Shown piece after piece: positions 12,251-24,325 of a stretch of 64,000 nt of DNA. The stretch is taken from assembly GCA_031772625.1 (NCBI GenBank), contig CM062817.1, positions 886,018,184-886,082,183 on the forward strand, written 5' to 3'. This stretch comes from Pinus tabuliformis. Lineage: Eukaryota; Streptophyta; Pinopsida; Pinales; Pinaceae. Position numbers and translations under genes: made by a program. The notes under the pieces were generated by a model that was not told the origin of the DNA, ran no database searches, and saw nothing but the letters and a program-made list of their open reading frames with translations. How positions within the stretch are numbered: the first letter of the stretch is position 1; each line of letters starts with the position of its first letter.

Positions 12251-12690
12251 ACGCAATGAATATATGGTGGGAGGATAGTCTTAGTGCTCTAGGCAGTTGC
12301 AAGGGAGCGGGGGACTCTAAACTACACTGCCAGGTTTGGAGGACTATGCAGCAGGCGGGCTGCATAGAAAATGGTGACGTTGCAACATATGAAGCTGCAC
12401 ATAGGAAGATGCGCCATGGAGGGAGGTGTCATGCAACACAACATAAAAGTGACTGTTGGAGTCACTTTTCATGACTTGACAACCAGAAGACGGTTAAGGG
12501 GAGTGAGTTGGCGGCATTTAAGGCCAAAATCTTTGAATATTTGTCGCAAAAGCAACATTAATTGTTAGAATTTGGGTGGAACGGTCGGATTTGAATTCAA
12601 AAACCCCTATAAATTACATGTCTCGATCCAAAATAGAACACTTTGTGCCTTTAGAATTGTTGTTGAAATTTGTTGTCTGTCACTCATAAG
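12251..12690 (+). other. Spacer of element B between integrase and the next ORF
   Basis: It contains a repeated gactgttggagtcac-type inverted pair near 12450-12470 and a CTATAAATT motif near 12606, which could be a promoter for the downstream ORF. No protein match recognised. Confidence 0.35.
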
Positions 12691-12768
12691 TCGAGCGTTC
12701 TAGGAGGAATTCTTCGCACAAAGAGATTTCTCGTGAAGCCCGTGAATTGTTTATGGAGAGGATGATTG

Positions 12769-14012
12769 TGGTGGCCTGGGTGCAGGCGATAAAGACAATA
12801 TCTTAAATCTAGCTACAATTTCTTCAATATTTGATTGAATTTCTCCTTCTACATCAATTGGCGTATCAGTCATCTACAACCACATGGGTTTTTTTTCTTC
12901 GGAATCACCCCAACCCTTGTTATCGGTGCAATTTTATTACACAGAGTCCCTTATCCTCTACCGGGACTATAATTCCATAGGAATTATAAAAATATACTAT
13001 CGGCAGGCTTTTCAAATGGAAATAACGCAAATAGCGTTGAATACACTATCGGCGCTAAAACCCAAGGAAAAATGTGTTTTACGCAAACAACACAATCGAC
13101 AGATATTATTCCAAAGGATCAAAATAACACAATCGATGCTTTAATATGGTGATTCCTCGATGTGATATGCCACGTCGCTATCGGCAATCGCTATCAGCAA
13201 TTCCGAAAGTCCACACAATAGACTCCTCCTGCTTCAACCTTGTGATGCGATAACCTTACGGACTCGAAAACTTATGAACCCAACTATTTAGTATTTCAGG
13301 TCTGAGCTTATCGAGGTTCGAACTTCGACGGTTCCACAGGTCTCTTCTACTCCACTTATGGTTATGCGATGCGATAAAGGTTTGGACTCGATACGGGTAT
13401 GAACCAGATTTAATAATAATTTAGGTCTAGAACTATGTCCAACTTCAGCCTTTTTCATGATTTCTCTGTGTAAAGCTGAGTTTTATCTACGAGACTTAAC
13501 AATGCATTTAAGAAGAAAAACTGTGCTGATATAAGGGAAAAACTGTAACAATAAGCTAAATTCACGTATATGATAGGAAAATAAGGCCAAATCACCATTA
13601 ACAAGGCTCAGAAGGAAAGAATCGCCATCAAATACATATGCAAATATACCAGTTAATAGAGAACTATAAGTTCTTATGCACAACGAGAATTCTTCAAGAA
13701 CACAATGCCTCTGGGCTCTATTCTCTGTAGAGAGTCCTGTTATTTTATTTATAAATAATAGATAAGCCCTCTCAGTCCTTATCCATACAAAAGCATGCCT
13801 TTTACATAGAGATTTAAGGCCATAAAGCTACTACAGCTTATTATAAAGTGACTATTACAGCATGGTTTTATTCTTAATTCTATCGTTATCTTAAACTAGA
13901 AAAGCATGAAACTCGCTGGCTAAAGGACCCCACTCCCTTGCTTGTAGATTTTTTTGGATTTTTTTGAAATGTTTGAAGATTTTTTTCATCTAAGTCACAT
14001 GCTCTTGCATCA
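12769..14012 (-). repeat. 3' LTR of chromovirus C
   Basis: 1244 bp, TG...CA ends on the element strand (TGATGCAAGAGC to GGCCACCA). It is the diverged twin of 18620-19806. A TATA-like TTTATAAATAA lies near 13748. Confidence 0.92.
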
Positions 14013-14019
14013 AACTCCC

Positions 14020-15480
14020 GAGGACAAAATTCTTCATGGGCTCCTGTCCATGAGTTCATCTACAGAACTGCCCAGTTTTTGTAGCATATCTTCTGTAGCC
14101 CAAGTAGCTTCAGCGGTTGGTTGTCCCTTCCATTTTACCAAATACTGGAAGTACTCTCATCTTCTTGTCTTCTTAAACACCTTCTTGTCTAGAATTATTT
14201 CTGGCTGCAACTCCTTTGCTTTGGGTAACTGTTTTACCCAGTCAATCTCTTGGTTCTCTTGATCTTGTGCTGTATCATTTGCAGTGTCACCTTCACATTT
14301 GTACAGGTATGCAACATTAAAAATTGGTGATATCCCAACATCAAGGGGTAACTCAATTTCATAGGCATTTGCAGAGAATTTCCTCAATACTTTGCAAGGT
14401 CCAATTTTCTTGAACTTCAATTTATTATACTCCCTCTTTGGAAACCTCTCCTTTCTGAGATGTGCTAAAACCAAATCCCCAACTTCAAATTTCACCTCTC
14501 TTCTCCTCATATATGCTCTGGTTTTGTACTTGATGTTGCTATATTGCAGCTGTTGTTTCACTTGTTCATGTATTTCTTGCATTTCTGAAGCAAAATCTTC
14601 ACCCTCTGCACTTCTCATCTCTTCTTTTCCAAAATTTCTTAATTCGGATATTCCTCTTGGATGCATTCCATAAAAAATATGGGATGGAATCTGTCCTGTA
14701 CTCCTGTTAGGTGAGTCATTATATGCTTACTCAGCTTGTGCTAACACTTGATCCCATTGCTTTGGATGTTCTGCAGTACGACTCCTTAAAAGATTGCCCA
14801 AACTCTTGTTCACAACTTCAGTCTGTCCATTAGTTTGTGGATGATAGGCAAAATTGAAACTTAATTTAGTTCCCAATTTCTTCCATAGTGTCCTCCAGAA
14901 ATGTCCAAAAAATTTTGAATCCCTGTCCGAGACAATACTCTTAGGAAATCCACGCAATCTTACAACCTCTTTAAAAAACAAATTAGCAATGTGAGAAGCA
15001 TCACTAGTTTTATAACATGGAATAAAGTGTGCCATTTTTGAAAATCCGTCCAATACAACAAAAATTGAATCATTACCTCTTTGAGTCTTTGGTAAGCCCA
15101 AAACAAAATCCATACTTACCATATCCCAAGGCCTATGTGGAATTGGTATGGGATATACAAACTTGTGTTTTGGCTCCTTCCTTTTTCATATTGACAGATT
15201 TTGCAAGTTTTCACATACTTCTCCACTTCAGATTTCGTTTTTGGCTAGAAATAAAATCTGTTCAACTGTTCAAAAGTTTTCTCTATGCCAAAATGTCTTG
15301 CAAGTCCTCCACTATGTTTTTCTTTGATTAAATTCTCCCTCATAGAATAGTTTGGTATGCACCACTGATTTTTCTTAAATAACAGCCCATCTTGTAAGAA
15401 GTAATCCAACCATTTACTCCTATCCACAAAAACAGGATTTTTACAAGCCTCAAATGCCTCTTTAAAATCTGAATTGGTCT
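14020..15480 (-). pseudogene. pol: Integrase with chromodomain-like tail of element C (fossil)
   Basis: It would insert element DNA, with the chromodomain steering it to chromatin. In element order: zinc module start HSGGLARHFG, catalytic core pieces [36 protein letters not shown] and [12 protein letters not shown], then the barrel tail VGDLVLAHLRK and KIGPCKVLRKFSANAYEIELP. The last ~45 codons before the LTR read YLVKWKGQPTAEATW, the aromatic chromodomain signature. Chromoviruses of the CRM/Reina/Galadriel type have this layout; I do not choose among them. It contains breaks. Confidence 0.85.
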
Positions 15481-15895
15481 CATATAATTCCTTAAGAAAA
15501 TCAAAACCCAACACTTGGATTTGACTCTCTTGAAGCAATACATTTCTTCTGCTTAAGGCATCTGCAAATTTATTTGATTGGCCATTTATAAGTTTCAAAA
15601 CAAAATGGAAACCTTGAAGATATTCCACCCATTTGGCATGTTTCTGGTTGAGCTTTGGTTGCTGCATTATAAACTGTAGTGCATGGTTATCTGAATAAAG
15701 GATGAATTCCTTTGACATTAGATAATGCCTCCATTTCTTTAATGATTGCACAACTGCGTAGAACTCCTTATCATAAGAAGAATACTTATTTTTGGAATCA
15801 TTTATCTTTTCACTAAAATAAGCTATTGGTCGGTCTTCCTGACTTAAAACACCTCCAATTGCTTCTCCGCTGGCATCACACTTCACTTGAAAAGG
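15481..15895 (-). pseudogene. pol: RNase H of element C (fossil)
   Basis: Signs are CDASGEAIGGVLSQEDRPIA, YSSYDKEFYAVV, LYSDNHALQFI and the exit motif KHAKWVEYLQGFHF. This is the ordinary gypsy RNase H directly after RT. Element C has no second RNase H, in contrast to A, E and F. Confidence 0.85.
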
Positions 15896-15898
15896 TTT

Positions 15899-16885
15899 TT
15901 AAAAACCAGGCAGAACAAAAATAGGCTTTTCAATGATTTTTTTCTTTAACAACTGAAAATTCTTTTCTGCTTCAGCAGTCCATCTAAATGGTTGTTTATC
16001 CTTCTTTATGGTCTCAATAATAGGTGCATTAATATTACTAAAATTCTTGATGAATTTTCTATAAAATCTAGCAAGACCATGAAAACTCCTTACCTCAAAA
16101 ACACTCTTGGGTGAAGGCCACTCCATAATTGCCTTGATCTTCTCTGGATCCATCTTCAGCCCTTCAGCAGAAATAACAAAACCCAAGTACACTAGCTCTT
16201 CTTTCATGAATGAACACTTCTTCAAATTCAACAATAATTTCTCTTGCTGCAGCCTTTGTAAGACATAATTCAGATGTCTCACGTGCTCCTCCTTAGACCT
16301 GTTGTAAACTAATATATCGTCCAGATATACTATTACAAACTTACCAATGAACTCTTTAAGAACTTCATTCATGAGTCTCATAAATGTACTTGGTGCATTT
16401 GACAACCCAAAAGGCATTACTCTCCACTCATACAATCCCTCATTTGTCTTAAAAGTGGTTTTCCACTCATCCCCTTCTCTTATTCTTATCTGATGATACC
16501 CACTTTTAAGATCTAGTTTTGAAAAATACTTTGCTCCACTCAAGCAATCCATTAAATCCTTAATTCTAGGCAAATGAAACCTATACCTGATTGTGATTTT
16601 ATTGATGGCTCTTGAATCTGTACACATTCTCTAGCCTCCATCTTTCTTTGGACTCAGCACAGTTGGCACTGCATAAGGACTCAAGCTTTCTTTGATCAAC
16701 CCTTTGTCAAGTAATTCTTCCACTTGCTTCCTAACCTCTTCATTTTCTGTAGGAGTCATTCTGTAAGCTGTTTTGTTAGGTAGAATTGCTCCAGGTATCA
16801 AATCTATATGATGGCTGATTCTTCTAATGGGTGGTAATTCATTAGGCAAATCATCAACAATAATATCACAATGTTTCTCCAACAT
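15899..16885 (-). pseudogene. pol: Reverse transcriptase of element C (fossil)
   Basis: Motifs in order on the minus strand: [67 protein letters not shown] and the catalytic YLDDILVY, then [18 protein letters not shown] and IVYLDDIL are chromovirus signatures. Broken near the N-terminal side. Confidence 0.9.
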
Positions 16886-17169
16886 TTCTTGAATTTCAAT
16901 GGGTTAATCATAAACTTTAGTAGAAGTCATTATTACCTTGGGCTTGCAAATTACAACAAAATTTACCTCATTTTCTTCAATTTTCTTCAAGTATTCCTTT
17001 CCTCCAAGTAACAAAGTTTTTGGATCAATCTTCTTTCTTGGTACATCTTCTTCTTGCAGAGGCAGCAACGTATGATTGAAACCATCCTTTCCAAACTTGT
17101 AGGTGTTTCTTTTCCCATCATGCATGGATTCTCTGTCATATTGCCAAGGTCTTCCAAGCAATATGTGAC

Positions 17170-17400
17170 ACACATCCATTGGCATCACATCACAAACAAT
17201 TTTATATTCATACTTGCCCACCTGAAATTCCACTTCACACTGTTCATTCACTAATAGTTGATGCCCCTTTTGTAACCATGACACCTTGTAAGGTGTTGGA
17301 TGTTTCATTGTCTTCAGCGTCAATTTCTCCACCACTTCTGTAGAGACAAAATTATCAGTGCTGCCACTATCAATGATCATCTAACAACATTTATCTTGGA
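17170..17400 (-). pseudogene. pol: Protease of element C (fossil)
   Basis: The aspartic protease active site MIIDSGSTDNFVS opens the segment, followed by the strand CDVMPMDVCHILLGRPWQYD typical of plant chromovirus retropepsins. It lies between gag knuckle and RT as expected. Confidence 0.8.
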
Positions 17401-17499
17401 CTTTACACACTGTCCTGAATAAAGTCTTTCTTTGTGATGGTTCCACTATCTCCTTTGTTGGCTTGAGAAAAACTTTATTAACTACTAAAGATTCTCCTC

Positions 17500-18553
17500 T
17501 CTCTAGTATATTTTCTTCTTTTGTCACTGCTGCTACTGTTGCTTCTCCCTCAGCTTGAGCAACAATGGCATTCCTCTGATTTGTTTTTGCATTCTCTGGG
17601 CACTCAAAAGCTCTGTGTCCCAGCTTGTTACATCTGTAACATCTTATTTCTCTGCCTCTTCCTCTGCCTCCTCTTCCTCTAGAAAAACTCCCTCTACGTC
17701 TTGCATCACCTCCTGTGGGTGCATTCTAGGTTGAGCTGCTGCTAGGTCCATATTTAGGTGTTGTAGATCTTCCTCTACCACCTTGACTTCCCTTTCCTCG
17801 GAAAGTACCTCTCCCTCTGGTAGACTTCTTCCTCATGAGTTTTTCTTCAGCTTTCAGTGCTATCTGATAAGCTTCCTCTACTGTTTTAGGAGACAGTAGA
17901 CTTATCTCATCTTAAATGTCCATCCTAAGTCTATTCACATATCTAGCCACCTTCTCATCTGTATCCTGGGCTTCTCCAGCTCTTATGATTACCTTGTAGA
18001 ATTCCTCTGTGTATTCTTTCACTGTCAAAGACTTTTGTCTAAGATTCTGCATCTGTCTGAACAAGGTTTGCTGATAATTACTTGGCAGAAACTTACCTCT
18101 TAGCTTTGCTACCATCCTTCTCCAATTCTTGATTGGTTGCTTGCCAAGTCTCTTCCTTTCTGCCTACACACCATCCCACCAAAGCGCTGCGTGGACTTTT
18201 AGCTTGGTGACAACAAACTTCTCTTTCTTCTCATCTTCTGTTTCTTCATAGTCGAAGAATTTCTCCATGCCATTAATCCAGTCTATTTATTCTTCTGGAT
18301 TCAGTCCTCCTTCATATATTGATACCTCGGTCTTTGGCCTGGCCATGGATCTCAACACTGACTGGAAGAACCTCCACTCAGGAGTAACTGCTACAGCTTC
18401 CTCCTCTGCAGCTTCAATCTTAGGTTCACTAACATCTCCATCATCTATGTTCATGCATGTTGTTAATGCATCCAATCTAGCTTGCATCTGTTGCACAACT
18501 TCCATTACTGCAGCGTTTGCAATAGGTCGTCCTCTTCCAAATCTAAAAGCCAT
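17500..18553 (-). pseudogene. gag: gag of element C with CCHC zinc knuckle (fossil)
   Basis: The likely start MAFRFGRGRP lies about 50 bases after the primer site. The capsid part includes LRQKSLTVKEYTEEFYK. Near 17590-17640 the nucleic-acid-binding knuckle CYRCNKLGHRAFEC (C-x2-C-x4-H-x4-C) is visible next to an Arg/Gly-rich stretch. The upstream in-frame methionine at 18724 lies in the LTR and is unlikely to be the start. Confidence 0.8.
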
Positions 18554-18603
18554 AGTAACTTTCCTTCTCCTACTTCTAAGATTCAATCCAATGTCAGTTG
18601 GCT

Positions 18604-18615
18604 GCTCTGATACCA
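18604..18615 (-). other. Primer-binding site of element C (initiator Met-tRNA type)
   Basis: TGGTATCAGAGC on the minus strand, the classic complement of the initiator tRNA-Met 3' end, four bases from the LTR end. It proves the element's orientation. Confidence 0.93.
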
Positions 18616-18619
18616 CTAA

Positions 18620-19806
18620 TGGTGGCCTGGGCGCAGGTGATAAAGACAATCTCTCAAATATGGCTACAATTTCTTCAATATCTGATTGAGTTTCTCCTTC
18701 TGCATCAATTGGCATATCAGTCATCTACAACCACATGGGTTTTTCTTCAGAATCACCCCAACCCTTGTTATCGGCACAATTTTATTACACAGAGTCCCTT
18801 ATCCTCTACCGGGACTACAATTCCATAGGAATTATAAAAATATACTATCGGTAGGCTTTTCAAATGGAAATAACGCAAATAGCATTGAATACACTATTGG
18901 TGCTAAAACCCAAGGAAAAATGTGTTTTACGCAAACAACACAATCGATGGCTTTTATTCCAAAGGATCGAAATAACACAATCGGCGCTTTAATATGGTGA
19001 TTCCCTGATGCGATATGCCACGTGGCTATCAGAAATCGCTATCGGTGATTCCGAAAGTCCACACAATAGACTCCTCCCGCTTCAACCTTGCGATGCGATA
19101 ACCTTGCGGACCCGAAAACTTATCAACCCAACTATATAGTATTTTGGGTCCGAGCTTATCGGGGTTCGGACTTTGGTGGTTCCACAGGTCTCTTCCGCTC
19201 CACTTATGGTTATGCGATGCAATAAAGGTTTGGACCCGATACGGGTATGAACCAGATTTAATAATAATTCAGGTCTAGAACTATGTCCAGGTTAAGCCTT
19301 TTTCACGATTTCTCTGTGTAAAGCTGAGTTTTATTTGCGGGACTTAACAATGCATTTAAGAAGAACAATAGTGTTAATATAAGGGAAAAACTGTAACAAC
19401 AAGATAAATTCATGTATATGATAGGAAAATAAGGCGAATCACCATTAACAAGGCTCAGAAGGAAAGAATCGCCATCAAATGAATTCTTCAAGAACACAAT
19501 GCCTCTGGGCTCTATTCTCTATAGAGCGTCCCGTTATCTTATTTATAAATAATAAATAAGCCCTCTTGGTCCTTATCCATACAAAAGCATGTCTTTTACA
19601 TAGAGATTTAAAGCCATAAAGCTACTACAGCTTATTATAAAACGAGTATTACGCGTGGTTTTATTCTTAATTCTATCTTTATGTTAAACTAGAAAAGCAT
19701 GAAACTTGCTGGCTAAAGGACCCCATTCCTTGACTGTAGATTTTTTTTGGATTTTTTTAAATATGTTTGAAGAATTTTTTCCTCTAAGTCACATGCTCCT
19801 GCATCA
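18620..19806 (-). repeat. 5' LTR of chromovirus C
   Basis: 1187 bp, matches 12769-14012. On the minus strand a TTTATAAATAAG box (about 19548-19560) is the likely promoter. TG/CA ends are intact. Confidence 0.92.
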
Positions 19807-22800
19807 GATTTCCACCAACCCCGTAGAAGATTTGAGCTCGGAAGCTGTTATATTCGACGCCCCAGCACCAGAAGTATCTAGTGTTGAAGTTACGCCTGCG
19901 GTGCCCATGGCGCCAAGATTTCCAAGGAAAAAGTATTCTGTGGAGAAGGAAAAACAACCTAACGCGACAGAAAAGAAATTTGCAGCCAAGGAAAAGCAGA
20001 AAAATCTAGTGCAGATACGTGCTTCCCCAAGGAAGCATACCGCGACACCATCCCAAAAGAAATATAAGCAGCCAGCAAAAGATAAGCAGAAGGTTGTAGA
20101 CCTGGAGGCGGAAGAAGGCCAGGGAACAGGGGATATCAACGCTGAAGGCACAAATCCCATAACAAAGCTCCCTGGGTATATCCCTCTAAGAATGGGAAAT
20201 GCCAAGATTACTAAAGACCCAGACTCGGAGAAATTCACCATCTCCACGCCCCTACTACCTGAGCAGGTGCCTTTTGAAGGTCCATAGCTCGCGCGAGTCC
20301 CACTATTTAAGATGGAGGATTGGGACCTCGCGGACCATGCTAAGTTCCCACACTTAGAAATGGACAAATTCATGAAGCAAGTGTATTATGAAGAAACAAG
20401 TGTTACAGCACTGGAAACGGAGGAATGGGTCTACGGTGTTGAGAAATCAAGGTTGCTCAACTTGCTATGGGTGCCACATTACCACCGCAACCCCATTAAC
20501 ATAATTTGCATACGCCAGCTGCTTACATTGGTGCATGATGGGTGCCTATGGCTAGGAGGGCCTATACCCATCACAGATATGCTCATTTACAGGACACCTG
20601 CCACATGAAGGTCTGAACCCGGCCAAGGAGTTTGGTGGAAAGATGAGGGAGAAGGAGCTTGCAGAGCGAATGAAGAAGGACTATGAACTTGTAAAGAAGT
20701 CGCGTGGGTACTCAATCTTATCTATGTCAGACCCCGTAGTTCAATTAGTCACACAGATATTGGCAGGAAAGGTGATGAGGAAGTGTTGCGCGGATGAAGT
20801 TCCGGCACCCGTAGTGTCCCTGGCTGCTCAGTGAGCTAAGGGTGTGATGTTCAACTAGTCTAGGTACTTATGCCAGGAGTTCCTCGCGAATTGTCATGAG
20901 GCCTAGGATGAAACCAAGCCATTTCATTACTATTGGTTATTACTGTTGATTGTGTTGGTTGCGTGGGAACTTCCAGAGGATAGCCAACATCCTCAGCTGG
21001 AAGAAGGATTACCGAAGACAACACAATTTGCCTCTCTATGGGCTACAAAGGACCACGTGCGGATCAAAGAGATGAAGATCTTTTGGGTCCTGATGGAAAT
21101 GAGCCTCTACGTGGCCATTAACCAATAGCCAAGGTTTTCCCCAACCTTGTACATAGTTGTCAGCCTACGCCACATTCAAGGCTGACTTTCACAGGGTGTA
21201 TATCCAGGCGCGGAAGGATCCAACACAGATGTGGCATAACTTACCATATTTGGTAATGAATACTGGCATGCAGGAGGTAGTAGCGTGATGGCCAACTGAG
21301 TAGCACACCCCTTCATATCTAGCTGATGGGCCAAGCACAGGTGCAGAGAGTGTGGCCGCGAAGAAAAGGAAGGAGGCAACTAAGCAGGCTATGCAGAACT
21401 TGGTTGCACAGAAAAAGAAGGATGTTGTAGAGAAGGCTCGGGTTGAGAAGGAACATTCTGCTAAGGAGAAGGTATAAGAGGAGTAGCATGAGACCTAGAA
21501 AGGTGAGAAGTCACCTTCGTCGGAAACAGAAACACAAGAGCTTACAGGACAAGGTGGTAGAGGCGAGGAAGGGCAACACACCCCCTTCATTCTGAAAAGG
21601 AATGAACTAGAGCAGCAAGTTGGATCAAGGAAGAAGCAGAAAGCTCAGAAAACATAGGTTGATCCCATGATGCTCACAGAAATCGATTTGGATGGATTGA
21701 CGATAAAGTCATGGACGCCGCAACAGTGGGAACAACAGTACAGGAAAACATTGGGAGGAGTTTAGAAGGATCTCCGCGAGTTGCAACTCCAAGCAACCAA
21801 GATCCAAGAAGATGTCGATAAAGTGAGTGGCGCACAAGGCAGTTTGGCATGGGGTCAGAGTACAAGCGAGGAGATGATTCCGTGGCCGCAGGATGTGCAA
21901 GTCTTCCCCTTGCATATAGGTTCAGTCCATGTCGACACCGAGAAACAACGCGCCCTCCTTGACAAAGTCCCAAATTTGGACCTAAACATTGTCGCAATGC
22001 AACTGGAGTCATTGTGTGCATTATTACAGGGAGTCGTGGCAGAGCCTCACATCAGGGAACAATGAGATCTCAGTGCTGTCAGTGAGATCAAAGTTAATAA
22101 TCAGTAGTTGTTCACTGAAAAGACACAGGTTTTGCAAGAGAAGGAAACGCTCCAGGTGCACAGTTCACAACTAGAGTCAGCGATCGCAGAGGCACATAGG
22201 AAAGTTCCTGAGCTTCATATTCCCGAAGATGCATAGAAAAAGCGAAGATCAGGAAGTTAGCCATTGGTGTGCGTGAAGCCAAGGCAGAAGTTGGCTGAGT
22301 TCAATCAATATTAAAATTACCGAGCTGCAGTTACAATTACAGCCCATGACTCTGCCTAAGGTCCGGGAGCAACGCGGAGCCACCATCAGAGAAGGAATGG
22401 CCACCCTAGATGCCATAGTCTCTGACTGTTTGGAATTATTTGAGAAAGACACGAAGTTGGTAACAACTATGCAGGAATACCAAAACCTGCAAACAATGAA
22501 TACAGAGGTTAGGGAGCTGCAGCAACAGTATGATGAAGTGAGGGCAACGACGCACTCCATTGCACCAGCGCAGCGCCTAGTAAAATTGCAGGAGAGGAAG
22601 TAGCTACTCGCACAGGTAGAGGAGACACAGAAGAAGGAGGCCTTTCTTAAGGCTAGGCTGCAACCTTGGTTAGAGGAGCCTTACTAGGTCACGACCAATA
22701 TTTAGGAGAAGCTAATGGGCTTGCAGCAGACGCAACAAATAATGAGGCTGGCTGCAAAAGGACTAGCTATAGAGAAGCTAGTTGAGGAGGTCAAGCAAGA

Positions 22801-22893
22801 AGCCACTCAGAGTGCGGTCGAAGTTGCAGTAGTTTAGGTCGAGCTGGGGAATCTTCGTAGGAAGATTGCAGTGCCAGCCGAGTGACTCGAGGG
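19807..22893 (+). pseudogene. Sense-strand ORF of element B after integrase: unknown, Lys-rich then coiled coil (fossil)
   Basis: I do not recognise a named family. Open pieces on the plus strand show three zones. The first (19807-20290) is Lys/Pro/Ala-rich and basic (FPRKKYSVEKEKQP). The second (20300-20840) looks globular (VHDGCLWLGGPIPITDM, SILSMSDPVVQLVTQILAGK). The third (21360-22890) is Glu/Gln/Lys-rich with heptad-like leucines (VRELQQQYDEVRATTHSIAP), probably a coiled coil. The frame continues left of C at about 12690-12768. It ends 27 bases before the LTR, where envelope-like or extra ORFs lie in some plant gypsy elements, but no membrane segment or signal peptide is visible. Many breaks; treated as a fossil. 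Confidence 0.55.
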
Positions 22894-22907
22894 TGAGTCA
22901 TGATGTT

Positions 22908-22920
22908 TGTGTTGGGGGCC
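22908..22920 (+). other. Polypurine tract of element B
   Basis: G-rich GTTGGGGGCC lies directly before TGTTGGGATGGG. This placement argues that 22921-23922 is a 3' LTR on the plus strand. Confidence 0.6.
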
Positions 22921-23922
22921 TGTTGGGATGGGCTCCCCTAGGTCAGTTTGGGGTTAAAATAACCCAAGTTTTGATGTATATTTTGTAACTAAAGTAAAGT
23001 CTTCGCGATTTGTGGATGTGGAGTGCGTAGATCATTTGGAGAGAAAGGGATTATAGCCCCTTGTGTATGTAAATTTTGAGTCGGTTTTAAGATCCACCCA
23101 TGGTCTGTGGACCAAGGGATTACATGTAAAGAACTATAAATAGATGTATCTTAGAGAGTCTAAGGCATGTCTATGTGGATAAGGAATGGAGTCTTAGAAG
23201 TGATAGCGTAGAGAAGTGGGTCAGATAGGAGAGAAAGGCTCTACAGCTGACTACGTAGAGGCCTAGGTAGAGCCAGCAGCTGAGTGCGCGGACCCCTGAA
23301 GCTGAGTGCGCAGGGTAGTTTTGAGTTTGTTAACTTGAACTGAAGATCAATAAAGAAGATTATTAAGGAATTCCTATGTCTATCTGTTTATTTCTGTTTT
23401 ACTTCTGTTTATGATATATGCTATGAATGAATAATGTATTTATGAAATATTGATCTAATGATCACGATTCACTTGAATAAGTCTTAATAGATGTATGCAA
23501 GGCATTTTAAGTAATTTCGCAAAGACGGTGATAAATTCTGTTATGGTTTCTAAATAACTTAAGTAGATTTGCATGAACACTAATCTAGAAAGGTTCTCTA
23601 ATGTGCGTAAGTGGATAAATCAACTGATAAAGGTCCACAAAAGCCAATCGTAAACCTTCGTGAAGGTCTGAAGGTTGTTTTAGGAGAGTTGCAGTACTGA
23701 GCCCTAAGATCTTATTGATCTGTGCGAAGGTAGATCTAAGGCGCTAAAAGAGATCACACTTGTCTCTCGATGTAGAAACTTGGTTCTTGCATCCCCTCAT
23801 ACTGCTTCGGGTGAGACTGTAGCCTACACTAATCGGGTTGTTGTCGAAAGGGCCAATAGTGTAGAGATTTGTTGGTTGCCACAACTAACTTCGAACCTGG
23901 GTTAGGACCCCCTAAGCCAACA
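22921..23922 (+). repeat. 3' LTR of element B
   Basis: 1002 bp with inverted ends TGTTGG/CCAACA. Inside are CTATAAATAGA (about 23133-23143) and an AATAAA signal (about 23350), spaced as promoter and poly(A) site. The following cattg would be the target duplication. No second copy lies in the window, so the limits rest on the end motifs. Confidence 0.75.
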
Positions 23923-24170
23923 CATTGAAAGGAATGTAATGAAAAATAAATCTGGTAGTCCCGGTTTTGGGATGCAGGGGAAAATATATGTGTATATTTG
24001 TTTTATGATTTATGCTCTCACCATTGTTTATTTTCTATTTTTAAGAATTCATTTGTAGGTATTTTATGTACAGGTTTAAAAACTACAATCAATCTAATAT
24101 CGATATTTTTGGTGACCGTATGCGCTCAGCCCCGTTGAGCTAGATTACGAACCCATCCATTCGACTTGCG
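23923..24170. other. Unassigned AT-rich stretch
   Basis: About 250 bp between the LTR of B and recognisable pol of F. No protein or repeat match was recognised. It may be decayed element F sequence upstream of RT. Confidence 0.3.
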
Positions 24171-24325
24171 TAACCTATTTTGATCCTTCCTCTTTGATCC
24201 ATTGGGTTGATTGTTCTTCAGACTATGGTATATTGTTTGATCATTTCTCTCATATGTTTTCCACTTATGAGAGCATCATGGAGATCTTGATTTTGGATGA
24301 TGCACCATGGGATGATAATCATCAT
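24170..24325 (+). pseudogene. pol: Element F pol, piece before RT (left of copia D)
   Basis: The translation carries HWVDCSSDYGI and, at the very end, LDDAPWDDNHH. Element E has the matching VWVDRSREYG and GAPWNDCHHRS upstream of its RT. The sequence resumes after D at 46132, so D was inserted in the middle of this gene. Confidence 0.75.
24321..24325. repeat. Target-site duplication of copia D, left copy (atcat)
   Basis: atcat here and at 46127-46131 bracket the whole 21.8-kb block. This shows that D, including E nested in it, is one insertion into F. Confidence 0.9.

Larger units (their letters stand above)
12769..19806 (-). mobile_element. Element C: chromovirus (Ty3/gypsy) with both LTRs, minus strand
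   Basis: A full-length layout of about 7.0 kb on the minus strand: 5' LTR 18620-19806, primer site for initiator Met-tRNA, gag with CCHC knuckle, protease, RT, RNase H, integrase, chromodomain-like tail, 3' LTR 12769-14012. Flanks gattg and gattt agree at four of five bases, fitting an old target duplication. LTRs differ by about 10% over the first 100 bp compared, mainly transitions, so it is clearly older than A and E. It has multiple breaks. Confidence 0.92.
11050..23922 (+). mobile_element. Element B: older Ty3/gypsy element, interrupted by A and C
   Basis: Parts visible: an unassigned coding-like stretch (11050-11815), an integrase tail (11816-12250), a spacer, a sense-strand ORF continuing on both sides of chromovirus C, a polypurine tract and a 3' LTR (22921-23922). 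Its 5' end lies left of the window beyond A. Grouping the two sides rests on the near-match of the flanks of C (gattg/gattt) and on both sides being plus-strand element sequence. It is heavily broken and older than A and C. Confidence 0.6.

Noticed and set aside
18553-18724. gag of chromovirus C starting inside the LTR at 18724
   Set aside because: The upstream in-frame ATG precedes the primer site and lies in the LTR; the methionine at 18553 follows the primer site and is the normal place.
22921-23922. LTR of B read as a 5' LTR of an element to the right
   Set aside because: No convincing primer site follows 23922, while a G-rich polypurine tract precedes 22921.
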